A stretch of DNA of 64,000 nucleotides from Agrypnia vestita (Eukaryota > Arthropoda > Insecta > Trichoptera > Phryganeidae), in contig JADDOH010023170.1 of NCBI GenBank assembly GCA_016648135.1, positions 372,001 through 436,000 on the forward strand, written 5' to 3'. The position numbers were made by a program, and so were the translations under genes. Below, one piece after another: positions 36,133-47,787 of the stretch; within the stretch, counting starts at the first letter, position 1; every line of letters starts with the position of its first letter. Below the pieces are notes generated by a model, which saw only the letters and a program-made list of their open reading frames with translations, was not told the origin of the DNA and made no database searches.

Positions 36133-39100
36133 GTAAACCATTTTCTACTCACTATGTTTGAAATGACGTGATTTATACAGTCCACAATTAAAATTTAGTT
36201 CAGTTTTTGTATTTTGAAAACGTATATTACTCTGACTGACGGTGATGATATATGAGTCACTGTGGGTTATGCTTAATAAATCAGATGTCACAAAAATCAG
36301 ATTTAAAGATTAGATCTTAGTTCATCTTTTCATGATATTAACCTTCGGGTACCGGAAGATCGAAAATAAAATCGGGGGCCGGAGTGGGGTAACAAAAGGA
36401 CCCTAGTCAAATTCGAGTTTATGGAAGTATAATGGTTTAAAAATTTTCTATAATATTTTTAATTACATCTCTTATACAATTCGAACAAGATTCTACTTAA
36501 TTTTTCGTCATTTTATAAGAAACGGTAAAATTTTGACGTCAACAACAAATATGTCGATGCATTTATACGTCAAATGTATAAAAAATAATTGTAAGAGTAT
36601 AAATAATTGATTATTTGTAGCTTTTTCATGTATGTATCTTTAAATTTGCTTTTTCTCATTAAATAATTTTTTTAAAAACAATTTATGATTTTTTTTATTA
36701 ATAATTTATATTTTAATTTTATTACCTTTAATTATTTAAAAAAAAAACAATTAATGACACTAAAATAATCATTAAAGTAGTTCAATAGAGTGTACTCAAT
36801 CAATTTACTTGCAGCGTAGAGGGAGGGGGTATAAAAAAATTGAACCAGCAGATTTCCTGGCAACATTCACATTGTTGATCTATGAGCTATTCTGTACTTG
36901 GATCAATTGCCAGAATGCAGTCCTCATATTATGCATACTCAAGTACCTCTGGCGCCTGGACTATAGGTATATATACGTCGGAGCGCCTCCTGGCACGGAC
37001 CGGGTTAATGTACTTTAAACCGCAAATTTTCATTTATATTCATGTTTCTCGGCTGATCCCGGGACTGGTCCCGGGATTGGCCTTTCCTAATCCAGAAATC
37101 CCAGGACTGGAAAAATGCTCTGGGATTATAATCCATAATCGCAAGTCAGTATTTTGATTTTTTTTAATTTTTATAATAAATTTAATGTTTCTAACTTAAA
37201 TTAACTTGAGCAATAAGGAAATTTCACATATTACAAATACCGATGAAAATATAGGATAATGTGGGGTAATTATTATAACAATTCATTCATAATTTTTATC
37301 ATAAAAATATTTAAAATACGACTCCATTAAAACGCATATGATTGGTCGTGACATATAATTCGCTTTTACGGTGTAGTGCTGTAGTATTTGTAAATCTCGG
37401 TACCGTACAATTGTGACACATGTATTTCCGACTAGTGAAATTAAGTGTTTTGGCGGGAACTCAAAATGTTTTATTTGAAAATCATTTTTATGCTCTTAAT
37501 ATATACAAAATAAAAAATTCAGACGTATTTTCTAGACCAGTAAGTAAAGATTACTCACTTTACCATTTAATTCCTATTTGTGTGCAGTGCAGCTCGGCCG
37601 TTGTTGATTTCAAATATTATCTTTACTTATTCTGTGCTATTCTGAAAATATTGCAATATTGTCAGATCTTTATCCCAACACTTAATAGACAAAAAATAAA
37701 CGAGACACAGGTAGATGTCGGTATTTAGTGTTCGTTGTACTTAAATAAGAAGATTCGTATATTTTCACGTATCTCTCTCAAAGTAAAAACCAAGAAATTG
37801 TTTTTCCTCTCTCCTTATTACAGGGACGCCTTCAATTGTAGACTGTTCTAAATCCTGACATAGTGTTCTAACATATTACGAAGGATTCGGATAGAGCCCT
37901 ATTCCTTTTGCTTGCCATTCCGTGACAACATGATTTTACTAATTATTCTCTGAATTGTATATTCTGGTATAAAATTAAATTTATATGCTGCTCCTCCGAA
38001 TTGCAAAAGTGACTGCACAAGGGCATATTAAACAATTCGTTAGATTGGATTTTCAAAAAGTTTCAAGTTTAATAAGCACATTTTTTTATTTGTTTATTTA
38101 TTATAAATACATATCATGGTACAAATTTTCATGAATCCAGTGATCATTCGTACAATAAGATCGTATCACCCTCCATAAAAGAGCTGACGCTCGTGGATAT
38201 GGAAGGAGTAAATCACATCATATTATTTTATGAACACCTATTACAATTTTTTATAACAAAAGTATTAAGAAACGAAATGGTAAATAAAAAATATCAAGAA
38301 ACAAAATAGTAAACAAAAATATCAGGAATCAAAGTCAAAATAGTCCAAAATAAATACTTATAAGGGAATTTCAAGAAGTTTTTTGTTAAAGTTCCTTTTT
38401 AAATGACATAAAGTCTTTAATTTTTTTTTTATTTATTCGGTAATGAATTGAATTTTTTTTTTTCCTATAAATGAATAGTGGTTCTGGGCTGCGCTTGTTT
38501 TGTACCTGGGTAATTTTAAATTTAGGAATGCTCTTGTGGGCCTACAAGTTAAGGAATCCATTTTATAATTTTCTTTAAAAATTTATACTAATTTGTATAA
38601 ATGATGCAGGGTTAACGCATACTAATGTAGCAAATCGAAAGATTAATTAATTAATTGATCTCACAAGAGAACTGATTGTAGATATTGAGTGTATTTAATA
38701 AAAGACTTCTTAATCTACTTCATTTTGTTTTGTTTCATCAAGATTGTTTTGCTGTTAATTTTTCCCAAAACAAAATAAATAAATAAACACACAAATACAC
38801 ACACTCACACAAACTCACTATTGGACATGTTTTTTCTTATTTTTTTATCGATTGTATATATGTATGTGTTTTCTTGCAATTGGCCCAAAACTCTGTACAT
38901 CAATTATTGTTTTTTTTCAAGATTGATTAATTATATGGCTGTAAGAAAACCAATAAATGAAAATAAAATAAAAAATAAAATTAATTTATTGAGTATTGTA
39001 TTTCACCCAATTTTCCTTAATTTACTTCATTGCGTTCATTTACCCCAGACACGAACTTTTACCCGCCAATCTGCGTACCGTTACCCGCATTAAGGGTTAA

Positions 39101-41680
39101 AAGTTCGCATTCTGACCGATCTTCATCATTGTCTGACTCTCGGAAAATTATATACTTAGCTAGTTTATACATTTACTTATTTAGTAAAGAATGAAATGCC
39201 CTATCTAATTATCACTATTCTATTACAATTATTACATTATTTTTGTTTTGGTGTGATTAAGAAAGGCTAAGTGTGTGCTCTTGACCCGAATGACTCTGAC
39301 CTTCTTCTACAAGTCTTCTTTGTGTCACTCAGATGTAGACGGTCCAGGCTACAGATGCACTCCTGGCAAGCCATACAAGGATCCTGAAAACTGTAACACG
39401 TGCTTTTGTAACAATGAAGGCATTCCACTTTGCACTATGAAGCTTTGTTACAAGGACCAAGAAGGTACAAACAAAAAAAAAACTTAACATTTACACACCT
39501 CTCAGAACCTCGTTAATTTGAAATTCAAGGGACCAAAAAAGACATTTCGAATTAACGGGGTTCCACATAATACAAAAAAAAATTGCGATACGATTGCAAA
39601 GTCCTCAATAAATCGTAAAACTCATGAAAAAGGTTATTACTTTTGGAAAAAACGTATTTATCTTTGCATATTTCAAGAAATCATTTCGAAAACGCAATTT
39701 GTATTTTACTAATACAAAGATCGCAACATTTCTATTATTAAAGTACCCGATATTACCATATTTGTTGTTCTCACTTACGAAAAAAATATTTAACTGTAAT
39801 TTCGGATATTTTATACGCACCGTATGTATTACCGAGAAGCAAATCTCGACGTTTCATTGGATACTTATCCAACGTCATCAGGAGGACGACCTTTACCCGT
39901 GAAGGTGGAGGACGGAAACGTCGAGATTCACTTTTCGGTAATACATACGGTGCGTATAAAATATCCGAAATTACAGTTAAATACGTCTAACGACCGAAAA
40001 AAATATTTTTTCAATTTCATAAAATTTAAAAAAAATCATATATGTGAACCAAAATGTATTTATTTGTGGCGATAGGGGCTAAAAATCATTACGAATTACA
40101 AATTACCGGTGTTTGTGAAATAATATTTTGGGACATAAGTTTTAAAAATTTCAAATCATGACGAATTTCGAATTATCGGGGTTTGACTGTTGGTACTGTA
40201 CCCGCCAAACAGGCTTCATAAGATTGGCACCAGAACTCCATCATGAATCGCTAGTCTTGCTTCACATGATGGATTCCTATTGGCCATAATAGTATTCAAG
40301 ACATCATTTACTTTATTTTGGCCATATCCTTCTCAGCCTTCCCATCTCTCTTGTCAAACTCATTTGCTTGATCTAGGCATTCTCTGTTTACTTAATCAAT
40401 ATTATATCAATAAAAATAGGCCGATGAAAAATGTATAGGTATCATAAAAAGTTTATTTTGTAAAAATTTTTTCTTCTTTATGTATGTCAAATGTTTTACT
40501 CTGTACTTTGTTAAAAAAATATACATATTAACATATTATACACTATTTATTTTTTTTAAAGTTTTTAAAACGATGTCCAACCCAATCGAAACCAATTTAA
40601 CAGCAAAGCAAATTTAGAGGATATGCTACATTCATTGTTGATTAATGGGCTGCACCACTGGTACATATATAATTGATAAAGCTTTTTTATATGTACATAC
40701 TTAGTAAAAGTTAATTTAATGTAAAAAATCGTGTTGCATCTACAAAGTACATATTGCATACTGGTGACCTCTATTGTAAAAGAAGTGAACACTCCACAAC
40801 AAAGTGCATATAATTTGCGGCCTCGAAAGCAGTAATCAGTCCGCCCTCTACCTCCGCAGGTAAAGGTCATCCTCCTGATGACGTTGAATAAGCATTCAAC
40901 GAAACGTCAAGAATCGTATCTCGGACAAACATACGGTAGTATAAAATATCTGCAACTAATTACAGTTTGTTCCAAATTTTTCTATTTGTCTTTCAAATTT
41001 ACCTAATATATCTAGACCAATGAAATGATCACAGTAAAATAATATTTTATTCAAAAAAATATTAAAATATCAACTTATTCAAAAAAAGCATGTAGTTATT
41101 CTGAGACGGGAAGCTACCTCCCCCGCTCGCATTTCGCGGGCCTGTGGCCGACCGGTGGGCCGGTCACGCGGGCACACGCAGCACTACCGCTTTCGGAGGT
41201 AGTCGCATTGTAGGCACAACTAGGCTGTTAATAAGACCGTACTAAGTAGTAACTTACATAGACCCTAAAGCACTGCCCGGATTCCGAATATCACAGGTAT
41301 CTAATTAAATATATATTTATTGGTTTATTTATTTACGATAACATTTTGCTTACATAAGGTTTAAATTCATTCTTCAAACCAAATGTCACCAAATTACTAA
41401 TGGTCATCCAAATTATGATTCAAATTTAGCCCAAGTATGATCGCAATCTACTATCAATTGTTTTCGCTGCTTTCGATATCTTTGATATTGACTATTACTG
41501 TTTGTGTCATTTTGACTATATTTCTAAAATTGTCACGATATATCAGGTGGCATTAACTTAGATAAACAATGGCAAGTATTTGTTGTTCCAGGTCTCGGCA
41601 AGCGCAGTGTTCCCAGCGCCCCGCGATTGGCCGCCCCTGAGGAGGGCGCGAGCCCTTCTGCCCTCGGAGACCTGCCCTAG
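36042..41680 (+). CDS. Gene A: secreted single-domain pacifastin-type protease inhibitor precursor (3 exons)
   Basis: Exons 36042-36132, 39333-39464 and 41592-41680, joined by GT-AG introns that are both phase 1, give 103 residues. Residues 1-23 are a hydrophobic signal peptide ending in VDS before APSP. Residues 31-74 hold one complete pacifastin light-chain domain with six cysteines at 39, 51, 54, 56, 64 and 69, spaced C-x11-CNxC-x-C-x3-G-x3-CT-x3-C, exactly the family pattern. In this family the reactive bond lies in the loop before the last cysteine. Here that loop is CTMKLC, so P1 is Met, which suggests chymotrypsin- or elastase-like targets (inference). The last exon adds GLGKR, a possible amidation and dibasic processing site, then an acidic Pro/Ala tail ending ALGDLP. 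Exons 1 and 3 are shared with gene B. Exons are inferred from splice consensus and homology, not from transcripts. Confidence 0.85.
39333..39464 (+). CDS. Gene A exon 2: pacifastin domain cassette
   Basis: This 132-base exon lies between a CACTCAG acceptor and a GTACAA donor and is phase 1 at both ends, so it can be inserted or removed without changing frame. It encodes 44 residues with all six pacifastin cysteines and the diagnostic CNTC-F-C and CT...C motifs. No counterpart was seen in unit B. Confidence 0.88.
39504..40190. mobile_element. pogo/Tigger-like MITE in gene A intron 2
   Basis: Left end CAGAACCTCGTTAATTTGAA and right end (inverted) CAGTCAAACCCCGATAATTC, the CAGTCAAACCTCGTTAAT type seen in pogo-family elements. 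A 198-bp palindromic insertion (39,788-39,985) lies inside. Confidence 0.5.
39788..39985. repeat. Palindromic repeat carrying a hammerhead-like core
   Basis: The ~68-base arms (39,788-39,855 and 39,917-39,985) are inverted copies. On the minus strand, CTGATGA (39,881-39,875), a seven-pair stem and GAAAC (39,855-39,851) form a hammerhead-like core. A sister copy lies near 40,750-40,960. Confidence 0.55.
40200..40395 (-). mobile_element. RT-family remnant in gene A intron 2
   Basis: The minus strand still reads NRECLDQANEF, FDKRDGKAEKDMA and EARLAIHDGVLVP across a frameshift. This is the same C-terminal region as at 25.8 kb but older. It lies in the unit A-specific middle section. Confidence 0.6.
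41592..41680 (+). CDS. Gene A exon 3: GKR processing site and acidic tail
   Basis: Acceptor TTGTTCCAG. The exon completes a Gly codon and reads LGKRSVPSAPRLAAPEEG, then the ALGDLP terminus and TAG. It differs from the gene B copy at five bases in three codons (Leu/Gln before GKR, Arg/Ile, Ser/Arg). All are replacements, with no silent changes. Confidence 0.87.
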
Positions 41681-41836
41681 GATCTACCCTCATCGGCGCT
41701 CGCTCTAAATGTGTTTTCACAAGAAGCCCCAATATCCCATTTTAATTTTTCTGAAGATTTTTCCAAAAATAATATTTTGCCTGTCACAGAAAACCTCAAT
41801 TCTGTTATTATGTGTTATTATGTGAATTTGAAATAT

Positions 41837-41842
41837 AATAAA
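41837..41842 (+). terminator. Likely polyadenylation signal of gene A
   Basis: AATAAA occurs 157 bases after the stop codon of gene A. The matching place in unit B has lost the hexamer. Confidence 0.5.
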
Positions 41843-42309
41843 TATAACGAGCATCTATCTTTCCTTTATAAGAAAACCTTTCTTTGGTAAGAAAATTTGA
41901 AAAAACTCATTTGTTATTAGAGTGAAGTGTTGTTTGTTTACAGAAGGAAAACATTTCAAATAGAAAAAGAAATGTCTGCTGTCAGAAGAAATTTCAAAAT
42001 TAGAAATCGTTTCTGTATTATACAATTTCATGTGTAGTATTTTTACCTTTTGTTAACAAAAAATTTCATATCTGTACTAACACCTTAAAATCGTCTAGTT
42101 TATGAAATAAATGAAACTCGATCTCTTACCTGTCTGAGGATAGACATTTATTGTTTTTTTAAATCATTCTAAAGTATTCACTATTTTATCATATTTTTTC
42201 GCCAACAACTTGCAAACATGTATAAACAAGAAAACTCTACATGTATTTTATAAATAGAGAGATTTTAATGTGTAAAATGTAGCAGAGGCGATAAAAGCAA
42301 TGCAATAAA

Positions 42310-45300
42310 ACAAATAGAATGAAAACATATTGCGCCATGCATCAGTGACATCTTCCGAAGGAAATGGAAACATATTGTAAAAGGAAGGAGGGAAAATATA
42401 ATGGATTTTCATTTAGTTTATTTCTAGCATCAGACGGCAAGACTGATACGCTCCAACAGCATTGGATTCTAATGGAAAACTTTTATAGAATCTAAGTATT
42501 TTTTCAAAAAAGTTAACAAATTCATGTGCTTCTTATTAGAATGCAAATAAAAGAATGTTAAAAATAAAACATACATGACTTTATTTTATTTTACAGAATA
42601 GCAACACTGCAGGTTTCCCGTAAATTAATAAATAATTATGCTAATAAAAAATTAAATTTTAAGACTCAGTTTTAACTGTACGATTGTTTATTTGGTTTTT
42701 TATTTATTTCTGTTAAAAAATTTTGGATTCATATAAAATGTTTCATAACAAAATATATTAAAATATTTTAATGTTGTACATATTGAATTAAAATTGACGG
42801 TATTTAATATTTCACATTCAAATGATATTTTTATTATTTTACATTTTATGGATTAATAATTTTTTATTTGTAATCAAGTTGGCTATCATTTTCTTGAATG
42901 GAATTTAAGGTAGTTATTATAAATGTTTCGTAAAATTGTATTTGTTTACTGCCACACTAGGTAAAACCTATTCTGTGGCAGTTATTCTCATTTGATAGTT
43001 ATGTAATAGTAACAAATAACAATAGCAAAGTATAAACGTAAAAATAAAAGAATTGACAGTTTTTTCAATTTTAGAGTTTTATGTTTTTGGCGAATTTCAC
43101 AATCGCACCGCGATCTTTTTGGGGGGCCCCTATAATACTCCTCCCATAACCTCGAGCTATTGTTTCATATTATGGGGACTATAATGTCTTTAAAATGTAA
43201 TAACATAGATTTGATTTATTACAAAAAACATTATTATGTATCTACTGTATAAATAAATAAATAAAATGAGTAAAATAATCACAGAATAGGGTAGCAGAGT
43301 AATAGAGTACATGTTTGTTATACGTGCGCGGTCTAATCAATATCGCATGACTTTGAGCAAGGGAGGCTTTCATCAGTGGAACATTTAATTAATGTAGGGT
43401 TTATGCTCTAGTAATTTCATAGCAATTCTTTATTTACCTGCAAATCTTTCAACGACATTTTTCGATGTCCGAAATTGCGCTTAACTCTTCAGAGTCTGAC
43501 TATTCTAATACCGCCAAAAAAATCCCGGTGGTTTATCGGTGCCATTTTCATTTTCATAAATCAAGAATAAACAAGCAAAATTAAGAAGACAATTAACAAC
43601 AAACACTTAATACGCGAATTAAAGAATCTAATAAAATACTAATAATATACGTCGGGTCACATTTACCCGTTCTGGCTTGATGCACATAGTCTTGCTGCGC
43701 GGGAGGCATCGCGCTGAGTACACCAGCGGTTTGGATGGAGAGATGCTGTATCTCCAGCTACACAAACGTTCAATCATATTGTGATGGGCGTACAAAAATA
43801 TGACATTTTGAAATTACCTCGAGTCAGTGAATGGTATCCACCTCTTAGCCAGGATCCAGTCATGTCGGTCCTACTCATTCGTCGCCTGGTTGACATTTTT
43901 TAACACTTCTAGAAAGACTGTGCTGCCCCGTACCGGTCGTATAAACTGGCGCGAGGCAGTGCGGCCGCGTTTCACTGTCCGTCACAGCGTTCAATGCTAT
44001 TTTATTTATTTAAATACATAAAAACAATACAAATATAGTAAAATAAAAGAAATAACATAATAAAAACTCGACAATAAACTTAGCAATAAACATAAGAAAA
44101 TCATAACAGTAATATAAAAATAAAAATAAATAAAAAAATCAATGAAATAGTAAAATACACTAAAATAAAACAGATATTAGTTATAATCAAACTAACTTAA
44201 ATAAATAAAAAATTAAATATAATAAAATACGTAAAATAAAAGAAAACAGGCAGAAAAAGAGGGGGAAAGGAAGGAGTAAAAAAAAAGGAAAACAAAATGA
44301 CACTGCGGCGACAGTGGACAGAATAAGATTTATACCAAGCCAACATCCCGTAGCGGGAAAAAATAAACACAGAAAACATGATTTCTGGCAATGGAAGTCA
44401 GGACCAGCAGGTCTTTGCGCAACGAGGAGCGGCACACTTTTTTTTTAACAAGGAAGACACATGGTCCTCCCACACAAAACAAGACAAGACAAAACCTATC
44501 TAGACATCCACCTTAAATAGATCCCCTGAGGATCTCTCAATAGGGCAACCACACTCTAACAAACTGACGGAAGCATCTGAAGTTTTGTTCGCTAATAAGC
44601 AGGACATTGTTTGAAGGACGAAGTCCTGCCCTAAGCACACCAAGCACATTCATTAATTCCATTAGAATATAATCCGGTGTCTGGGCCACTCAGCACAGGT
44701 GCACTGCGGTTCCACAGAGATTCCAAGATCGAAAAGTTTTGACCTGAGCTCACCGTGTCAACAGAGCAACTGCACAGTGTAATGGTCCAGAGCTGGAAAA
44801 TAGCCTCTGCCTCACTTTTCCTTCACAGCCACCCTCGGGAAGAATGTATACATCCACCTCCCGGTTGTGGCTGTGTCCCATCTTTCTTGCTATTTCTCTA
44901 ACGTTCATTCAAACCCAACCACCTGGGGTTGCTCAAAATCCGAGGGCCTGAGTGTCCTACGTCATACCTCAGGTCAATATGACCCAGCGTCATTGGCGCC
45001 AAGTTAATATTGAAAACATCATTTCCTTTCACACAATCAAAATTAATATAATTATTGCGGCCAGTTTGCAAGGGATTTTTTTCGGTAGGTTTAGATTTTG
45101 TGGTGCATCAAAATTGCATTTTGGAAAATGGGAAGATATATATTTTTTTAAATAAACAGCAGTTTGTCTTCAAGATGTCCCACGTATAAAGCACCCTTGA
45201 GACGTCTTTCACGCAAAAACAGCACTTTAAAAATTATCACACACATAATTAAGTTAGACACAATTATTTTGGTGTATTTTAGTTTAATGTTTGCATGGTA

Positions 45301-45683
45301 AATAAAATAATTAAAAACTAATGAACCTACAGAATAACGACCAGAAAACATGATTTTTATATGTGACAAATTCTGTAACTAAATTTTGCGTGACACATGA
45401 AAAAACGCCTAAAATTTTATGTTCTGTGACTTAATATCCTCACACTGCTTCTCAACATTGTCAAAGTTTCGTCTAAACTTTAGACATTTTTGTGAATTAC
45501 TTATTATTGAGGTTCATGACTTCCTTACAATCGCATATATTACCCGTCATACTTCTGTTTTATCGTCTTGACGAAGACCTTTAATTATCTATCTTCAAAA
45601 AATCTGCCCAAAAAAATTTCTTAACCCTTAACTAAATAACTTATCTAAACTAACCTTAACTAAAACTAAAACTAACAACAATA
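42310..45683. other. Inter-unit spacer
   Basis: AT-rich to ~43,600. At 43,670-44,000 there is a GC-richer block of unknown origin. From 44,000-44,950 the sequence looks like the 3' UTR of a reversed retroelement (A-rich start, then a low-copy-looking stretch). No protein was recognised. Confidence 0.4.
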
Positions 45684-47745
45684 ATGGCGTCATTGAAAGT
45701 CAAGTGTGGTGTTTGTGCTGTTATAATAAATGAAAATTCATCTAGAATTTTGTAATTCCAAGTGTAATTCCTGGATATATTATAAATGTACAGGACTCAA
45801 TATGCTAAAGAATTCAACAAAATTGCAGCTGAAATTAATAAAAAAACATCAAATGGACATGTGACAGCTGCAAAAGTGAGGGTAGCGTAATAGTATCAGA
45901 CCATATACTTGGTGATTCAATCGTGGCCAAACTCAAACAAGTATTCGGTGAACAATTCAACAAATTCAAAGATGACATCAAAAAAACTAGATAATATTAA
46001 ATCTGAATTGGGATCTGGTGTGATTCAGAATGTGGGTTTGGGAGCTGTATGAAATATTAACTAATCTTCCGGTAAAATTAAGTGTCCTGATTCCAAAAAT
46101 ATCATAAAATAATCCCGCACTCTTATAAAAAACGAGTAATTTCAATTTAAATATCATTAGTAAGTTTGACTAATCAGCCATTTCCTTTGAAATTTTACAT
46201 GTATCTATGGAAATCATTGAATGATTAATTTTCTATAGTTCACGTATCTGACAGCTCCCAAACCCACATGCTGCATTTATCCCTTGGGATCTGTCGCTCG
46301 ACAGAGTATGAACACATCGAAGCAATGTGACCAGTTGGAAATTGGATTAATGCGGCGGAAACAAAACTAGTTGACTTTGAACATGGGTGGGGATAAATAC
46401 TGATAAAACTGTTGCTGAAGTTATCATTGCAGAAATGGCTGAAAGAAAAAACGCAAAAAAAAAGTGGTAGCTTTTAATGTACCGGAGTCGGATAAGCTGG
46501 ATGGTGCTGAGCGATTATGCGATGACCGCGAGCAAATAGCCAAAGTACTACCATCTGAATTATCCAATATCCTTCTCAACATTAAATTACGCAGGATCGG
46601 TCGACCGATAAATGGAAAAACCCGTCCCCTGCTAATTGATACCACGTCAGCGATACACGCTAGAAGCCTGATTAAAATTAAATATGCTGGCACGGATAAC
46701 GAGAAAATTTATTTCAAACCCGATATGACCCGAGCGCAGAAAAATTAAATAAGAATGGAGTTACTAATAAAACCATCAAGTATATCAACGAAATTTCTAG
46801 GATCGTGAATGTGCCTGCATTTCGAAACCCCAATGAGAAACACAAGGATCAACCAGGAACTTCTGGTATACTACCAAAATGCTAGAGGACTCGGAACCAA
46901 ATTAAAAAACTTCCTAGTATCGTCTACCAGTTGTCATTGTGATGTTCTATGTATTACAGAGTTATGGCTATACTCATCAATTATGGAGGGTGAAGTAGAG
47001 TGAATAATAACTATAGAATTTTCAGAAAAGATAGAGACTCTATTACTAGTAATTGTGAACGTGGGGGAGGTGTGTTTATTGCTGTCAAAAGTAATAATCA
47101 CAGTCGAACCAGTCAATATAAATAATGATTGTCTAGAACAACTCTATGTCAAAATCAAGGGTTATGGTTGTGATGTCATTATTGGATCTATGTATCCCCA
47201 CAGTCTCGTATAGATGTGTACTCTAGTCATTTATCAACTGTGTCTTAAATTATAAATTTAAGACACAGTTGATAAATGAATTATCATTAGAAATAAACGA
47301 TAAAAGCTCGAAAATTTGTGTACAGTAAATAAGCTATCTTTAAATATAAAAAAAATGTGCTGTGATTGCTTTCTCGCGGTCTCACAACCAACTACCTGCG
47401 ATCTACTCACTAGATGGCCAGAATGTTCAAACTATTAAAATGATAAAAGACCTAGGAGTGATTATTGATGACAAACTAACATTTTCTGATCATATCAATT
47501 ACATAACTCTGGGGGCATATCGAGTCCTGGGATTCATCTGCAGATCTAGTAAAAATTTTAAACATGTCGACACACTTCTCCATCTGTTCTCGGCGTTGGT
47601 TAAACCTATCTTGGAATACGGGTCTGTAGTATGGTCTCCATACACGAATCAACAGATAAATAGCGTTGAAAAAATACAACACAAATTCTAAAAATGCTTT
47701 TTTACACAAAACGAAAAGGTTATGAAAGTTCGTGATACGTTTAAT
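45684..47745 (+). pseudogene. Internally deleted Jockey/CR1-like retrotransposon
   Basis: The order is: a broken ORF1 beginning MASLKVKCGVC near 45,684; an ORF1 C-terminal stretch at 46,464-46,748 (ESDKLDGAERLCDD...RRIGRPINGKTRPL); the endonuclease start YYQNARGLGTKLKNF with CITELWL (46,809-47,003 and on to ~47,250); then a jump to the region after the reverse-transcriptase core, KMIKDLGVIIDDKLTFSDH...PILEYGSVVWSP (47,362-47,691). The catalytic RT segment is missing. A perfect 24-base inverted duplication sits at the deletion junction (47,227-47,279). Confidence 0.82.
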
Positions 47746-47787
47746 CAAAACAAGATGAATAGTTTAATTAGTCGCAGACAGGTGGTC

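Larger units (their letters stand above)
33895..42300 (+). repeat. Tandem paralogous unit A
   Basis: The 5' flank, promoter, exon 1 and first ~200 bases of intron 1, and then about 40,560 to 42,300 including the last exon and 3' flank, align with unit B. The middle (about 36,345-40,550, with the pacifastin exon) does not. Unit-specific insertions include a TTC/GAA-rich repeat near 34,260-34,828 and a hammerhead-like element near 40,750-40,960. Confidence 0.75.

Noticed and set aside
39275..39487. Taking the pacifastin open frame from its own upstream ATG as a separate unspliced gene
   Set aside because: A consensus acceptor at 39,331-39,332 and donor at 39,465, both in phase with the shared leader and tail exons, and the lack of a signal peptide in the upstream part favour the spliced model.
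44187..44435. Minus-strand hydrophobic frame that could be read as a membrane protein
   Set aside because: Generated by A/T-rich low-complexity sequence (poly-A-like on the plus strand); no conserved motif.
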